64,000 bases of DNA from G965204755 sp965243415 (GCA_965243415.1 OZ251549.1:1054001-1118000), one strand, 5' to 3'; positions 25,374 through 34,024 are shown, counted from the stretch's first letter. A program made the numbers and translations. The notes: generated by a model not told the origin, from the sequence alone.

Positions 25374-27329
25374 TCAGCCGGTGCGGGCTCGGTGGAGGGG
25401 GATCTGGACCAGGATCCAGCCCAGGGCGGCGAAGACCAGGAAGCCGGGGACGCCGGAGGGCATCGAGACGAGGGACGGCAACTGGTAGTTCAGGACGGCG
25501 AAGCCCGACAGTGCGACTCCCATCAGCGCTTCGCCGGCGATCAGGCCGGACGCGATGAGGGTTCCGGCGCTCTCGCCCAGCGAACGGCGTTCCGCCGGCA
25601 GGGAGGCCATGCGGCGGTCGCTCAGCCAGCGGAGGCCGCCGCCGACGAAGATGGCGAAGGTGGTCTGCAGCGGGAGGTACATCCCCACCGCGATCAGCAT
25701 CGGCGACGGGGCCTGGATCAGGATCAGGAAGAGGCAGAGCGCGATGCCGAAGACGACCAGCGGCCAGCGCATCTCACCGCCGACGATCCCCTGCGACAGG
25801 AGCGCCATGAGGCCGGCCTGCGGGGCCGGGAGTTCCTCGCCGCCGACCCCGATGCCGCCGGCGGCGATGTCGCCCCGGTGGAGCAGCATCATCGGCAGGA
25901 CCAGGAACAGCGACGCGAACACGACGCCGATGATCTCCGCCCATTCCATGCGGAAGGGGGTGCCGCCGAGGATCTGGCCGACCTTGAGGTCCTGCAGCAT
26001 GTCCCCGGCGACGGCGCAGGCGCAGCAGACGACCGCCGCCACGCCGAGGACCGCGGCCACTCCCTGGGTCCCGGTGACGCCGAGGAAGGTCATGAGCAGC
26101 GCCGCCAGGAGCAGGGTCGAGATGGTGAGCCCCGAAACCGGGTTCGAGGAACTGCCGATGACGCCGACCAGGTATCCGGCGACCGCCGAGAAGAAGAACC
26201 CGGCGATGATCATCACGATCGCCGAACCGAGGGCGCCGAGCGGCTGGCCGGTGTAGTAGTTGTAGAGGAAGAAGGTGGGGATGATGAGCGCCACCACCCC
26301 GGCGGCGGTCCAACTGAACGGGATATCCCGGTCGGACTCGCCGTCGCTGTCGGCGCTGTCGCGGTGCCCGCCGCGCAACTCGGCGACCGAGCGGCGCAGA
26401 CCCTCCGCCAGCGGCTTCCGCATCCGCAGCAGCGTCCAGACCGCGCCGGAGATCATCGCTCCCACGGCGATGGGCCGCACCAGTTCGGCCCAGACGATGC
26501 TGCTCACTTCCGGCCAGTCGGCGCCCGACGCCGCCATCCGGCCGGTGTCCGCGAACTCCGGATTGAAGAACAGGACCGCCGGGATCATGAACCACCAGGC
26601 GAAGACGCCGCCGGAGAAACAGATCGCCGAGAGCCGGAAGCCGATGATGTAACCGACGCCGAGATACGCCGGGGAGGCCGCCGGGGTCGAATAGGGGAGG
26701 ATGCCCGGTTGGGACGCGGCGCCGAAGGACGAGGCGCCGACCGCCAGCGTTCCCCGGAACGAGCCGTAGCCGAAGGCGCCGGCGATCCGGTCGGTGAACA
26801 ACTGGATGCCCTTCGAGTTCTTGAGCAACTCGATGAGCGCGCCGAGGCCCATCATCTGGAACAGCAGGCGGCCGCCGCTCGCGCCCTTGCCGGCGCGGTG
26901 GATCTCCGCCGCGGCGACCGATTCCGGGAACGGCAACTCCGGGTCGGAGACCATGCTGCGCCGCAGGATGACGACGAAGAGGATGCCGAGGAGGCCGCCC
27001 ACCAGCATGAGCAGGGTGCTCTCCAGGTAGTGGAACTCCTCCCAGGCGCCGGCCATCAGGAAGGCCGGGAGGGTGAAGATCGCGCCGGCGGCCAGCGCCT
27101 CGCCGACGGAGGCGGTGGTGCGGGCGATGTTCTCTTCGAGGAGACTGCCGCGGAACAGGCCCCGGATCACGACCATCGAGACCACCGCCGCCGGGAAGGT
27201 GGCCGCGACCGTCTGGCCGGCGCGGATGCCGAGGTAGGCGTTCGCCGCGCCCAGCACCACGGCCATCAGCAGGCCGAGCAGCAGCGCGCGCAGCGTGAAT
27301 TCGCGCGGCGAGCCGGAAGAATTCGCCAT
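25374..27329 (-). CDS. OPT-family oligopeptide transporter
   Basis: A 651-aa polytopic inner-membrane protein with about 15 hydrophobic segments. OPT features: EFTLRALLLGLLMAVVLGAA with N-A-Y-L-G-I-R-A-G near the N-terminus (about 10-38), SLLEENIARTTASVGEALAA (about 62-81), LPFPESVAAAEIH (about 133), and the central GSSSNPVSGLTIST (about 390). A hydrophilic loop (SVAELRGGHRDSADSDGESD) lies near the middle. It would import short peptides or metal-peptide complexes with protons. It stands alone, transcribed toward lower coordinates. Confidence 0.9.
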   Translation of the reverse strand: MANSSGSPREFTLRALLLGLLMAVVLGAANAYLGIRAGQTVAATFPAAVVSMVVIRGLFRGSLLEENIARTTASVGEALAAGAIFTLPAFLMAGAWEEFHYLESTLLMLVGGLLGILFVVILRRSMVSDPELPFPESVAAAEIHRAGKGASGGRLLFQMMGLGALIELLKNSKGIQLFTDRIAGAFGYGSFRGTLAVGASSFGAASQPGILPYSTPAASPAYLGVGYIIGFRLSAICFSGGVFAWWFMIPAVLFFNPEFADTGRMAASGADWPEVSSIVWAELVRPIAVGAMISGAVWTLLRMRKPLAEGLRRSVAELRGGHRDSADSDGESDRDIPFSWTAAGVVALIIPTFFLYNYYTGQPLGALGSAIVMIIAGFFFSAVAGYLVGVIGSSSNPVSGLTISTLLLAALLMTFLGVTGTQGVAAVLGVAAVVCCACAVAGDMLQDLKVGQILGGTPFRMEWAEIIGVVFASLFLVLPMMLLHRGDIAAGGIGVGGEELPAPQAGLMALLSQGIVGGEMRWPLVVFGIALCLFLILIQAPSPMLIAVGMYLPLQTTFAIFVGGGLRWLSDRRMASLPAERRSLGESAGTLIASGLIAGEALMGVALSGFAVLNYQLPSLVSMPSGVPGFLVFAALGWILVQIPLHRARTG

Positions 27330-27514
27330 CGGGACGCTCCTTCGGAAAGTGGGGCGCGTTATATCAGCAGCGTGGCGCGGGACTTTCCCGGTCCCGGGTC
27401 CGATCCCGGTCCCGATCCCGGTTTCGGTCGCGGGCCGGTCGGGCTGGCAGTATTCCCCGATTCCCGAGTGCCCGTGACGCTTCCCGACCGGCCCCGCGCC
27501 GACCGCTGACTCCC

Positions 27515-28213
27515 ATGTGCGGAAGATTCACCCAGCGGCTCGACGCCGAGGAGATCCGGGAGATGTACGGGATCGGCGACTCGGCTGACGCCCCGGTGCT
27601 GCAACCGCGTTACAACGGCGCTCCCACCCAGGAATTCGCCGCCTGCCGGCCGGAGGGCGGGGACGGGCGGCGGATCGTCCTCCTGCGCTGGGGGCTCGTT
27701 CCCCCGGGAGCGCCGGACCTGCGGGTCGGCGCCCGGCTCATCAACGCCCGGGCGGAGTCCGTCGGGCGCCGCGCCGCCTTCGCCGACGCCTTCCGCGCCC
27801 GCCGGTGCCTGGTGCCGGCGAACGGCTGGTTCGAGTGGGTGCGGCGGGGGCGGCAGCGGTATCCGTACTTCCTGACGCTCGAAGGCGGGGCGCCGGTCTC
27901 TTTCGCCGGTCTCTGGGAGCGATGGGAGGGGCGCGAACCGCCGGTCGAGACCTTCACCATCATCACCACCGCGGCCGCTCCCGGGATCCGCGCCGTCCAC
28001 GACCGGCAGCCGGCGATCATCGCTCCCGACCGGTTCGCCGAGTGGCTGGACCCGGCGACCCCGGAGGAACGGCTCCTGGCGCTGGCGCGGGAAGCGCCCG
28101 CCGGCCCCTACTCGGTGCGGCCGGTCAGCCTCCGGGCCAACAGTGCCGCGAACGACGATCCGGAGATCCTGACCCCGATTTCGGAGTTGTCTTCTCCGGG
28201 CTCCGAGCGATAG
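27515..28213 (+). CDS. SRAP-domain protein (HMCES/YedK type)
   Basis: A 232-aa protein that forms a covalent thiazolidine link to abasic sites in single-stranded DNA, shielding them. It begins MCGRFTQ, so Cys2 becomes the reactive N-terminal residue after Met removal. Other active-site features: YNGAPTQE (Asn and Gln/Glu region, about 33), LINARAES (about 76, Asn-Ala-Arg-Ala-Glu), CLVPANGWFEW (about 99) and AVHDRQPAII (His, about 168). Length and order fit the bacterial family. A tandem-repeat cluster follows the stop. Confidence 0.92.
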   Translation: MCGRFTQRLDAEEIREMYGIGDSADAPVLQPRYNGAPTQEFAACRPEGGDGRRIVLLRWGLVPPGAPDLRVGARLINARAESVGRRAAFADAFRARRCLVPANGWFEWVRRGRQRYPYFLTLEGGAPVSFAGLWERWEGREPPVETFTIITTAAAPGIRAVHDRQPAIIAPDRFAEWLDPATPEERLLALAREAPAGPYSVRPVSLRANSAANDDPEILTPISELSSPGSER

Positions 28214-28243
28214 CCGCCGACAGGCAACGGGTTACGGCTTGTC

Positions 28244-28333
28244 GAGTCGTGTCTCGTAGAGTCGTGACTCTACAAGTCGTGACTTGACAAGTCGTGTCTC
28301 TACGAGTCGTGTCTCGTAGAGTCGTGACTCGAC
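28244..28333. repeat. Six 15-bp tandem repeats forming nested palindromes
   Basis: Six head-to-tail units: GAGTCGTGTCTCGTA, GAGTCGTGACTCTAC, AAGTCGTGACTTGAC, AAGTCGTGTCTCTAC, GAGTCGTGTCTCGTA, GAGTCGTGACTCGAC. The core AGTCGTGACT is itself palindromic, and across unit joints longer perfect hairpins form, for example GTAGAGTC-GT-GACTCTAC. Where the left arm changes (GAGTC to AAGTC) the right arm changes with it (GACTC to GACTT). The block lies between convergent SRAP and tsaD genes, so it could act as a terminator or a binding site. Confidence 0.85.
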
Positions 28334-28375
28334 GAGGGGCGATTCGGTGATCGGGAAAGCGCGCTTCGCCGGCGT

Positions 28376-29440
28376 TCAGCGGTGGCGGGTGGAGCGGCGG
28401 GGGCCCTCCTCGCCGAGGCGCAGTTCGGTGTTCGCGGTGAGATCCGGCCCGGCGGTCTCCCCGCGCCGCAGCGCCAGGGAACCGGCGGCGGCGATCATGG
28501 CCGCGTTGTCCGTCGAGAGCGCGACCGTCGGGTAGAAGACCGGCAGCCCCCGTTCCTCGCCGAGCGCCCGGAACCGCTCCCGCAGCGCCGAGTTGGCGGC
28601 GACGCCCCCGGACAGCAGCACCGACTTCGCCGGAACGACCTCCAGCGCCCGCTCCACCGAACGGGACAGCGCCCGCACCACCGCCGACTGGAAGCCGGCC
28701 GCCAGGTCGCGGAGGTCGGCGCGGTCGTCCGGGTCTTCGCCGGGCGCCAGCGGTGGGATTTCGTCCCCCTCGATGGTGCGGAGCGCCTGGGTCTTCAGCC
28801 CGGAGAAACTGAAGTCCAGGCGGGCGCCGTCCGAGAAGTGCGGCAGCGAGAACAGGTGCCGCGACGGGTCGCCGCGTCGGGCCAGGCGGTCGAGCACCGG
28901 TCCGCCGGGGTAGCCGAGGCCGAGGCGTTTCGCCAGTTTGTCGTAGGCCTCCCCGGCGGCGTCGTCCCGCGTCTTGCCGAGCAGTTCGTAACGCCCCTCG
29001 TCCTCGACCCGGAACAGGCTGGTGTGCCCGCCGGAGACCACCAGCCCCAGGGCCGGATGCGGGACTTCGTCGGCGTCGAGGTAGCAGGCGCGGATGTGGC
29101 CTTCGATGTGGTCCACGCCGACGATCGGGATCCCCCGTGCGAAGGCGAAGGCCTTGGCGAAACAGACCCCGGCCAGGAGTGCGCCGACGAGGCCCGGGCC
29201 TTTCGTGACGGCGACCGCGTCGAGGTCGGCGGCGGTCAGGCCGGCGTCGGCGAGCGCCTTCTCCGTGACCGGGGTCAGGTTGTGGAGGTGCTGGCGGGAG
29301 GCGATCTCCGGGACCACGCCGCCGAAAGGGGCGTGCAGCGCCGCCTGGGAGGAGACCACATTCGAGAGGATGCGCTTCCCGTCCTCGACGACGGCCGCCG
29401 AGGTCTCGTCGCAGGAGGTCTCGATCCCGAGGATCAGCAT
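28376..29440 (-). CDS. tsaD: tRNA N6-adenosine threonylcarbamoyltransferase TsaD
   Basis: The 354-aa catalytic subunit that transfers threonylcarbamoyl to A37 of ANN-decoding tRNAs. Motifs: GIETSCDETSAAVVEDG at the N-terminus, VPEIASRQHLHNL, the metal-binding VDHIEGHIRACY (His-x-x-x-His, about 108), LVVSGGHTSLF (about 132), GEAYDKLAKRLGLGYPGG (about 163-180), FSFSGLKTQ and LLSGGVAANSALRE (about 277). An Asp in STDNAAMIA near the C-terminus completes the metal site. It overlaps the upstream sprT-like gene by TGATG. Confidence 0.96.
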   Translation of the reverse strand: MLILGIETSCDETSAAVVEDGKRILSNVVSSQAALHAPFGGVVPEIASRQHLHNLTPVTEKALADAGLTAADLDAVAVTKGPGLVGALLAGVCFAKAFAFARGIPIVGVDHIEGHIRACYLDADEVPHPALGLVVSGGHTSLFRVEDEGRYELLGKTRDDAAGEAYDKLAKRLGLGYPGGPVLDRLARRGDPSRHLFSLPHFSDGARLDFSFSGLKTQALRTIEGDEIPPLAPGEDPDDRADLRDLAAGFQSAVVRALSRSVERALEVVPAKSVLLSGGVAANSALRERFRALGEERGLPVFYPTVALSTDNAAMIAAAGSLALRRGETAGPDLTANTELRLGEEGPRRSTRHR

Positions 29441-30213
29441 CAGGACTCCGCCGGCTCCGGGTCATCGGTCGCGCCGTCGGCGCCGTTTCCGAGGAAGCCT
29501 CCGACATGGCGCTGCCAGCGGATCCGGCCGCGGCACTTCGTGCAGACCCCGGTGCGGGCGCGGCGCGACAGCCGGTGGCGCGGGAACCGGTTGCCGCAGC
29601 CGCAGAGGCCCATCCAGCGCGGCGGCGTGTGCTCCACCTCGTGGCAACTCCTCGGATCGCCGCCGATGCGCAGGCAGACCTCCTTGAACACCCCGTTGTG
29701 TTTCTGGTCGTAACCGACGATGGCGTGGGCGATCTCGTGCAGGATCGTGTTTCGCACGCCTTCGGGATTCTCGCGATGACAGTAAGTGACGGAAACCTCG
29801 ATGCGACGATCTTCGAACCAGCAGACGCCCCCGCGGACGCGGTCGAGGTTGAAGCCGAATTTCCATTCCCCCTTCAACTCGCCGGTCTCGGTGTGGTGGC
29901 GGACGAGTTCGCGGCCCAACCGGTCGGCTTCCGCCAGCGAACACTTCGGCTCCGGTGCGCCTGATTCCGGGCGCAGCAACGGGTAGGGAACTACCCATTC
30001 GCGACGATCGGCATCTACCACTGTCGCGTCGTTCTCCTGGAGCCCCGTCACTTCGCCCCGGTGGGTGCGGCCCCGGTGTTCGAACGCCACCGGGCTCTCG
30101 ATCGGGAAGCGGCCGCCGGGGAAGTCGGGGCCGAGGAGGGGCCGGGCGCGCGCCGGCGCCGGTCGTCGCATCGGGCGGGAACGATAGCCACCGGGCTTCC
30201 CGAAGAGATTCAC
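29440..30213 (-). CDS. SprT-like zinc metallopeptidase-domain protein
   Basis: A 257-aa protein with the SprT fold: TILHEIAHAIVGYDQKHNGV carries HExxH (about 155) and the third His ligand region, and a C-terminal zinc ribbon is formed by CGCGNRF and CTKCRG (about 210-232). The N-terminal ~80 residues (RPLLGPDFPGGRFPIE, EHRGRTHRGEVTGL) are an extra segment. SprT-type proteins relate to Spartan DNA-protein crosslink proteases; a repair role would fit the SRAP neighbour but is inference. GTG at 30213 overlaps the mtnA stop (GTGA); ATG at 30171 (MRRPAPARA) is another possible start. Confidence 0.8.
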   Translation of the reverse strand: MNLFGKPGGYRSRPMRRPAPARARPLLGPDFPGGRFPIESPVAFEHRGRTHRGEVTGLQENDATVVDADRREWVVPYPLLRPESGAPEPKCSLAEADRLGRELVRHHTETGELKGEWKFGFNLDRVRGGVCWFEDRRIEVSVTYCHRENPEGVRNTILHEIAHAIVGYDQKHNGVFKEVCLRIGGDPRSCHEVEHTPPRWMGLCGCGNRFPRHRLSRRARTGVCTKCRGRIRWQRHVGGFLGNGADGATDDPEPAES

Positions 30214-31403
30214 GGCGCGAGCGCGGCGAGCGAGTCGGCGAACGGCGGACGGGCGATGCCGCGCTCGGTGACGATGGCGGCGATGAGGCGGGCCGGGGTC
30301 ACATCGAACGCCGGGTTCCAGGCGCCGACCCCCGGCGGCGCGACCGGGGCGCCGGCGATCGCGGTGATCTCCCCGGCCTCCCGCTCCTCGATGGGGATGT
30401 CGGCGCCGCGCGGCGTGGCGAGATCCACGGTCGAGAACGGCGCCGCGACCAGGAACGGGACCTCATGCTCCCGCGCCAGCACCGCCGCCGGATAGGTGCC
30501 GATCTTGTTCGCGGTGTCGCCGTTCGCCGCGATCCGGTCGGCGCCGACGACGACCGCGTCCACCCGCCGGGCGCCGAGGAGCGCTCCCACCATGCCGTCG
30601 GTGATGAGGATCACCGGGATCCCGGCCCGCTGCAGTTCCCACGCGGTCAGCCGCGCGCCCTGGAGCAGGGGCCGGGTCTCGGAAGCGAACACCTCGACCG
30701 GCCGCCCGGCTTCGGCGGTCGCCCGGACGATGCCGAGCGCGGTGCCGTAGCCGCCGGTGGCGAGCATCCCGGTGTTGCAGTGGGTCAGGAACCGCACCGG
30801 CCCGGCCCCGTCGGGCAGGAGCGACTGTCCGAGTCCGCCGATCCTCCGGTTCGCTTCCACTTCCTCGGCGGCGAGGGCGTCCGCTTCGGCGATGAGTGCG
30901 GCCATCGCGCCGGCCGGGGTGGGTCGCGCCTCGGTCGCCAGGAACGACCGGAGCCGTCGGCGCTGGCGTTCGAGCGCCGCCGTCAGGTTCACTGCCGTCG
31001 GGCGCGTCGCCGCCAGCAGCGCCGCCGCCGCCTCGAAGTCGGCGTGGAGAGTCTCCGACGAGGCCGCTCGGTTCTCCACGCTCCCGGCCGCCCGGAGCAC
31101 CGCGGAGGTTGCGGAGGCGCTGTCCATGACGGGCCGGTCGTGGATCGCGTCCGCGATGGCCGCCGCTCGCAGGCGCGCCTCCGGATCCGCGACCGGTGCG
31201 CCCCCGGCCACCCCGAGCGCCGCTCCGTACGCCGCGGCGATCCCGATGGCCGGCGCTCCCCGGACCGCCAGGGACCGAATCGCTTCCGCCACCGCCGCCG
31301 CGTCCCGGCACTCGATCCACCGTTCCTCCGCCGGCAGGCGCCGCTGGTCGAGCAGCCGCAGGCGCCGCCCCTCCGGATCCCAGCGGATCGGCGATTCCAC
31401 CAT
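30210..31403 (-). CDS. mtnA: S-methyl-5-thioribose-1-phosphate isomerase MtnA
   Basis: A 397-aa enzyme of the methionine salvage pathway, of the eIF2B-like fold. Family motifs: IRSLAVRGAPAIGIAAAYG (about 46-64), FLTHCNTGMLATGGYGTALG with the catalytic Cys (about 205), FASETRPLLQGARLTAWEL (about 235), VGADRIAANGDTANKIGTY with the catalytic Asp (about 278) and FLVAAPFSTVD. ATG at 31403 (MVESPIRWD) matches the usual beginning; the upstream extension in frame is low-complexity. It heads mtnA-sprT-tsaD with overlapping stops and starts. Confidence 0.94.
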   Translation of the reverse strand: MVESPIRWDPEGRRLRLLDQRRLPAEERWIECRDAAAVAEAIRSLAVRGAPAIGIAAAYGAALGVAGGAPVADPEARLRAAAIADAIHDRPVMDSASATSAVLRAAGSVENRAASSETLHADFEAAAALLAATRPTAVNLTAALERQRRRLRSFLATEARPTPAGAMAALIAEADALAAEEVEANRRIGGLGQSLLPDGAGPVRFLTHCNTGMLATGGYGTALGIVRATAEAGRPVEVFASETRPLLQGARLTAWELQRAGIPVILITDGMVGALLGARRVDAVVVGADRIAANGDTANKIGTYPAAVLAREHEVPFLVAAPFSTVDLATPRGADIPIEEREAGEITAIAGAPVAPPGVGAWNPAFDVTPARLIAAIVTERGIARPPFADSLAALAP

Positions 31404-31536
31404 CGGCCCTACCGCCCCGCCCGGCGCGTCTGCCGCGCCCCGGCCGCCCCCGCGCTCACCGCCCTCACCCGGGCCGACTCGCCATCCGTTCCGCCCGGCC
31501 GACCCACGCTCCGACACCCGCTCTCGACCCGTGGGC

Positions 31537-31565
31537 TTGAAAGTCGTCTCCGAGCGTGCCAAAGA
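31537..31565 (+). promoter_or_regulatory. Shared promoter-like box A (before ten-cysteine protein 1)
   Basis: TTGAAA at 31537-31542, 17 bases, CAAAGA at 31560-31565, followed by GAGGGGGT. It is preceded by GGGC. The same layout is at 46400-46428 and, on the minus strand, 45028-45000. Confidence 0.55.
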
Positions 31566-31681
31566 GAGGGGGTACCGGCGGTGATCCCCCGCGCGAGGGC
31601 CATGTTGCCACATCGGGCCTCCGCCGACCCCGCCGGACTCCGAACCCCGGAACCGGAACCACGACCCCGAGGAGCCCTCTC

Positions 31682-32077
31682 ATGAACGGACTCGTCACAT
31701 TGCTCGCGGCGATTCTGCCGGTCGCCGCCGTCGCGCCGGCCGGCGGTGGTCCGCAGACCGCCCCGGACGCTCACGGCGAAACCGCCGAATGCCGTCCCTG
31801 CGTCGAGGACTGCGTGGATGCGGCACTGCAGTGCCGCGAGGCGGCCGATGCGCGCTTCGAGGAATGCCTGGAACCGTGCCGTCTCGATCCGGACGCCGAA
31901 ACCGGGGCGGACTGCCACCGGGCCTGCCGGAGAACGCAGCGGGCCGAAACCGAGGTCTGCGACCGGGACGAGGCGGTCTGTATCGGGGACTGCCATCCGG
32001 ATCCCGAACCGGGGGCGCGGCCGCAGGAGGTCGCGACGGCCGACCGGACCGCGGCGCGGTCGGGGCCGACCCGTTGA
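31682..32077 (+). CDS. Secreted ten-cysteine protein 1
   Basis: A 131-aa protein with a signal peptide (GLVTLLAAILPVAAVAPA) and a cysteine-rich region of unknown family. Cysteines at residues 40, 44, 51, 62, 66, 78, 82, 93, 100 and 104 give C-x3-C-x6-C-x10-C-x3-C, an 11-residue linker, then the mirror image C-x3-C-x10-C-x6-C-x3-C. There is one extra Cys at 37. The spaces are charged and helix-prone, suggesting helical hairpins held by disulfides outside the cytoplasm. The tail after 104 is Pro/Ala-rich. A GAGGAG lies eight bases before the ATG. The protein at 47033-47287 has exactly the same spacing. Confidence 0.75.
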   Translation: MNGLVTLLAAILPVAAVAPAGGGPQTAPDAHGETAECRPCVEDCVDAALQCREAADARFEECLEPCRLDPDAETGADCHRACRRTQRAETEVCDRDEAVCIGDCHPDPEPGARPQEVATADRTAARSGPTR

Positions 32078-32154
32078 CCGGGACCGGAGGCCGCCGGCCG
32101 GATGGTGCGCCGGGCGTCCTTACCGACTCTCCGCGCCCCCGGGAACGCCCGGTC

Positions 32155-32176
32155 GGGGAGGCGTGGGGGCCTCCCC
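32155..32176. terminator. Perfect 8-bp hairpin between convergent genes
   Basis: GGGGAGGC at 32155-32162 pairs with GCCTCCCC at 32169-32176, loop GTGGGG. It lies between the stops of the ten-cysteine gene and atpE, so could end transcription from both sides. No T-run follows. Confidence 0.55.
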
Positions 32177-32187
32177 GGCGGGGGTCG

Positions 32188-32511
32188 TCAACTGTTCCAG
32201 CGGACGAAGAAGACGATGAGCGCGGTGACGAAGGCGTAGATGACGAGGGACTCGATCAGCACCAGACCCAGCAGCAGCGCGAAGCGGATCTGGTCGGCGG
32301 CGCCGGGGTTCCGGGCGAGGCCCTCGCAGGCGCCCACGACCGCCTTGCTCTGGGCGATGGCGCCGGCGGCGGCGGCGATGGCGATGGCGCCGGCGGCGGC
32401 GATCAGCGCCCACTTGGTGACCATCGGGTCCCAGGTCCCCTGGGCGAAGACCGGGGTGGCGAAGACGACGGCGAGGACCGTGAACAGACCGGTCCGCAGT
32501 TTCCTGGACAA
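32188..32511 (-). CDS. atpE: F-type ATP synthase subunit c
   Basis: A 107-aa proteolipid with a cleavable signal (VLAVVFATPVFAQ) ahead of the two helices. Aligned without gaps to the sodium-binding c subunit of Ilyobacter from memory, Q32, E65, S66 and Y70 are all present (AIAQSK in helix 1; LIESLVIY in helix 2), while T67 is Leu. The glycine stripe of helix 1 is replaced: positions 25, 27, 29 and 31 are all Ala, as in the AxAxAxA motif of alkaliphilic bacilli. The loop is ARNPGAADQIR. The start is TTG at 32511 with GGAG 10 bases upstream; no ATG or GTG is available. Last gene of the F0 cluster. Confidence 0.93.
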   Translation of the reverse strand: MSRKLRTGLFTVLAVVFATPVFAQGTWDPMVTKWALIAAAGAIAIAAAAGAIAQSKAVVGACEGLARNPGAADQIRFALLLGLVLIESLVIYAFVTALIVFFVRWNS

Positions 32512-32615
32512 TTTGGATGCTCTCCTGGAGAAAAGAGTGGGGGGGATCGAAATGGGGTTGGGGGGATGGGAACGGGGGCTTCGTCTCGTCCGGCGTCTCT
32601 TCCGGCGGGCGGAAC

Positions 32616-33305
32616 TCAGTGTTCCTCCGCGGTGACGGCGCCGCCGAGATAGATGACGGTGAGCATGGTGAAGACGAACGCCTGCAGCACGCTGCCGAAG
32701 ACGCCGAAGGCCATCATCGGCACCGGGATCACCAGCGGCACCAGGAAGGCGATGACGACCACCACCAGTTCCTCCCCGAAGATGTTGCCGAAGAGGCGCA
32801 TCGAGAGGGAGAGGATCCGGCTGACATGGCTGATGATCTCGATCGGCAGCATGACCACCGCGAGATAGGGGCTCGGCCCGAGGAAGTGGGCGAAGTACTT
32901 GCCGGCGCCCTGGGCGCGGATCCCCTGGAAGTTGTAGTAGAGGAAAGCGACCAGCGCGCAGCCCACCGGCATGTTGATGTTCACCGTGGGCGAGGAGAAG
33001 AACGGCACCAGGCCGAGCAGGTTGCTCACCAGGATGAACAGCGCGATGGTGCCGACCAGCCCCAGGAAGGGGCGGCCTTTCGCTCCCACATTGTCCCGGA
33101 GGAGCGAGAGGATGCCGCCGATCAGGCCCTCGAAGACCAGTTGCAGGCGGCCGGGGTTCTCCAGCGAGATGCGGCGCCGGAAGAAGAAGGCGAACCCGGA
33201 CAGGAGCAGCGCGGCGAAGACCGCCATGACCAGGTGGTCCGGCGGGTGTACATGGAAGATCGCCTCGATCCAGTACGAGATCTGCGAAGCGTGGTGGATT
33301 TCCAT
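32616..33305 (-). CDS. atpB: F-type ATP synthase subunit a
   Basis: A 229-aa membrane protein, the stator half of the ion channel. The hallmark SRILSLSMRLFGNIFGEE (about 160-177) contains the essential Arg that faces the c-ring carboxylate. Upstream features: VFEGLIGGILSLLRDNVG (about 56), FILVSNLLGLVPFFSSPT (about 90) and N-x-N-M-P in the ion path; GSVLQAFVFTMLTVIYLGGA near the C-terminus. Ends in an EEH tail. It lies between atpI and atpE, 104 bp before atpE. Confidence 0.95.
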   Translation of the reverse strand: MEIHHASQISYWIEAIFHVHPPDHLVMAVFAALLLSGFAFFFRRRISLENPGRLQLVFEGLIGGILSLLRDNVGAKGRPFLGLVGTIALFILVSNLLGLVPFFSSPTVNINMPVGCALVAFLYYNFQGIRAQGAGKYFAHFLGPSPYLAVVMLPIEIISHVSRILSLSMRLFGNIFGEELVVVVIAFLVPLVIPVPMMAFGVFGSVLQAFVFTMLTVIYLGGAVTAEEH

Positions 33306-33335
33306 GGACGAAAAGAAGGTAGGGGCGGGGGCCGG

Positions 33336-33833
33336 TCAGGCGTCATCCGGCGGAGCGCCGGGGCTCTGCGGCGGCCCGGAGCCCGACGCCGGCGGTTGCG
33401 GAGGGGGAGGCTTGGTGCGGAAGGCCCCGAAACCCTCGGTTCCCACTTCCAGCAGGATGGCCGGCAGCGGCGCACCCAGCCCGCACACGACGCCGATGAC
33501 ATCGGCGTTCCAGAGGCCGATTATCGCAAAGAGCACCCCGCCGAGCAAGAGATAGCGGACTCCGGTGAAGGCCGCGATCCGGAGGGCGGCGCGGGCGGAG
33601 AGGGCTCCGGTGAACGCTCCCGCCACCCGCCGCAGGAGGCGCAGGTTGGCGACGGAGACCGCGGCCCCGGCGAGGACCGACACCCCGAAGTGGGGGCCGG
33701 CGAAGGCCAGGGCGAGGAGCGCCCCGCCGAAGCCGAAGGCGGTGGCCCGGCGCGCCATCCGGGCTTCCCGGAGCGGGAGGGGCAGCGGCCCGGGCGGGGC
33801 GGCCTCGGGGTCGGGGGAGGTGTCGGTCGTCAC
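33336..33833 (-). CDS. atpI: ATP synthase subunit I-like protein
   Basis: A 165-aa membrane protein with four hydrophobic segments (GFGGALLALAFAG, VSVLAGAAVSVANLRLLRR, VRYLLLGGVLFAIIGL, DVIGVVCGLGAPLPAILLEV), the layout of the ATP-synt_I family that helps assemble the c-ring. Both termini are proline-rich, the C-terminal tail (PPPPQPPASGSGPPQ) unusually so. ATG overlaps the atpZ stop by four bases. Assignment is by topology and position between atpZ and atpB. Confidence 0.8.
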   Translation of the reverse strand: MTTDTSPDPEAAPPGPLPLPLREARMARRATAFGFGGALLALAFAGPHFGVSVLAGAAVSVANLRLLRRVAGAFTGALSARAALRIAAFTGVRYLLLGGVLFAIIGLWNADVIGVVCGLGAPLPAILLEVGTEGFGAFRTKPPPPQPPASGSGPPQSPGAPPDDA

Positions 33834-34024
33834 TCGGCGTCCCGGGCGGGGAAGGCGCCGGCGGCGCGGACCACATTGCGGATCCCGGCGGCGACGCCGA
33901 ACCCGAGGAACAGCAGCGCCAGCCAGGGGGTGGTGCCGAAGGTGCGGTCGAGGAAATAGCCGACGGCCCCGCCGCCGACGACGGCGAGGGGGACCGAGAA
34001 GCCGAGGCTCAGCAGGGAGAGCAT
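33830..34024 (-). CDS. atpZ: AtpZ/AtpI-family small membrane protein
   Basis: A 64-aa protein with two membrane helices and the family core VGYFLDRTFGTTPWLALLFLG (G-x-x-L-D-x-x-x-G-T-x-P-W). This small protein is usually first in F0 operons. The frame is open upstream of the ATG through a Ser/Pro/Ala-rich stretch without a start codon, so ATG 34024 is used. The stop overlaps atpI. It begins 125 bp after the nuoM stop, so the energy genes may be one long transcript. Confidence 0.8.
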   Translation of the reverse strand: MLSLLSLGFSVPLAVVGGGAVGYFLDRTFGTTPWLALLFLGFGVAAGIRNVVRAAGAFPARDAE

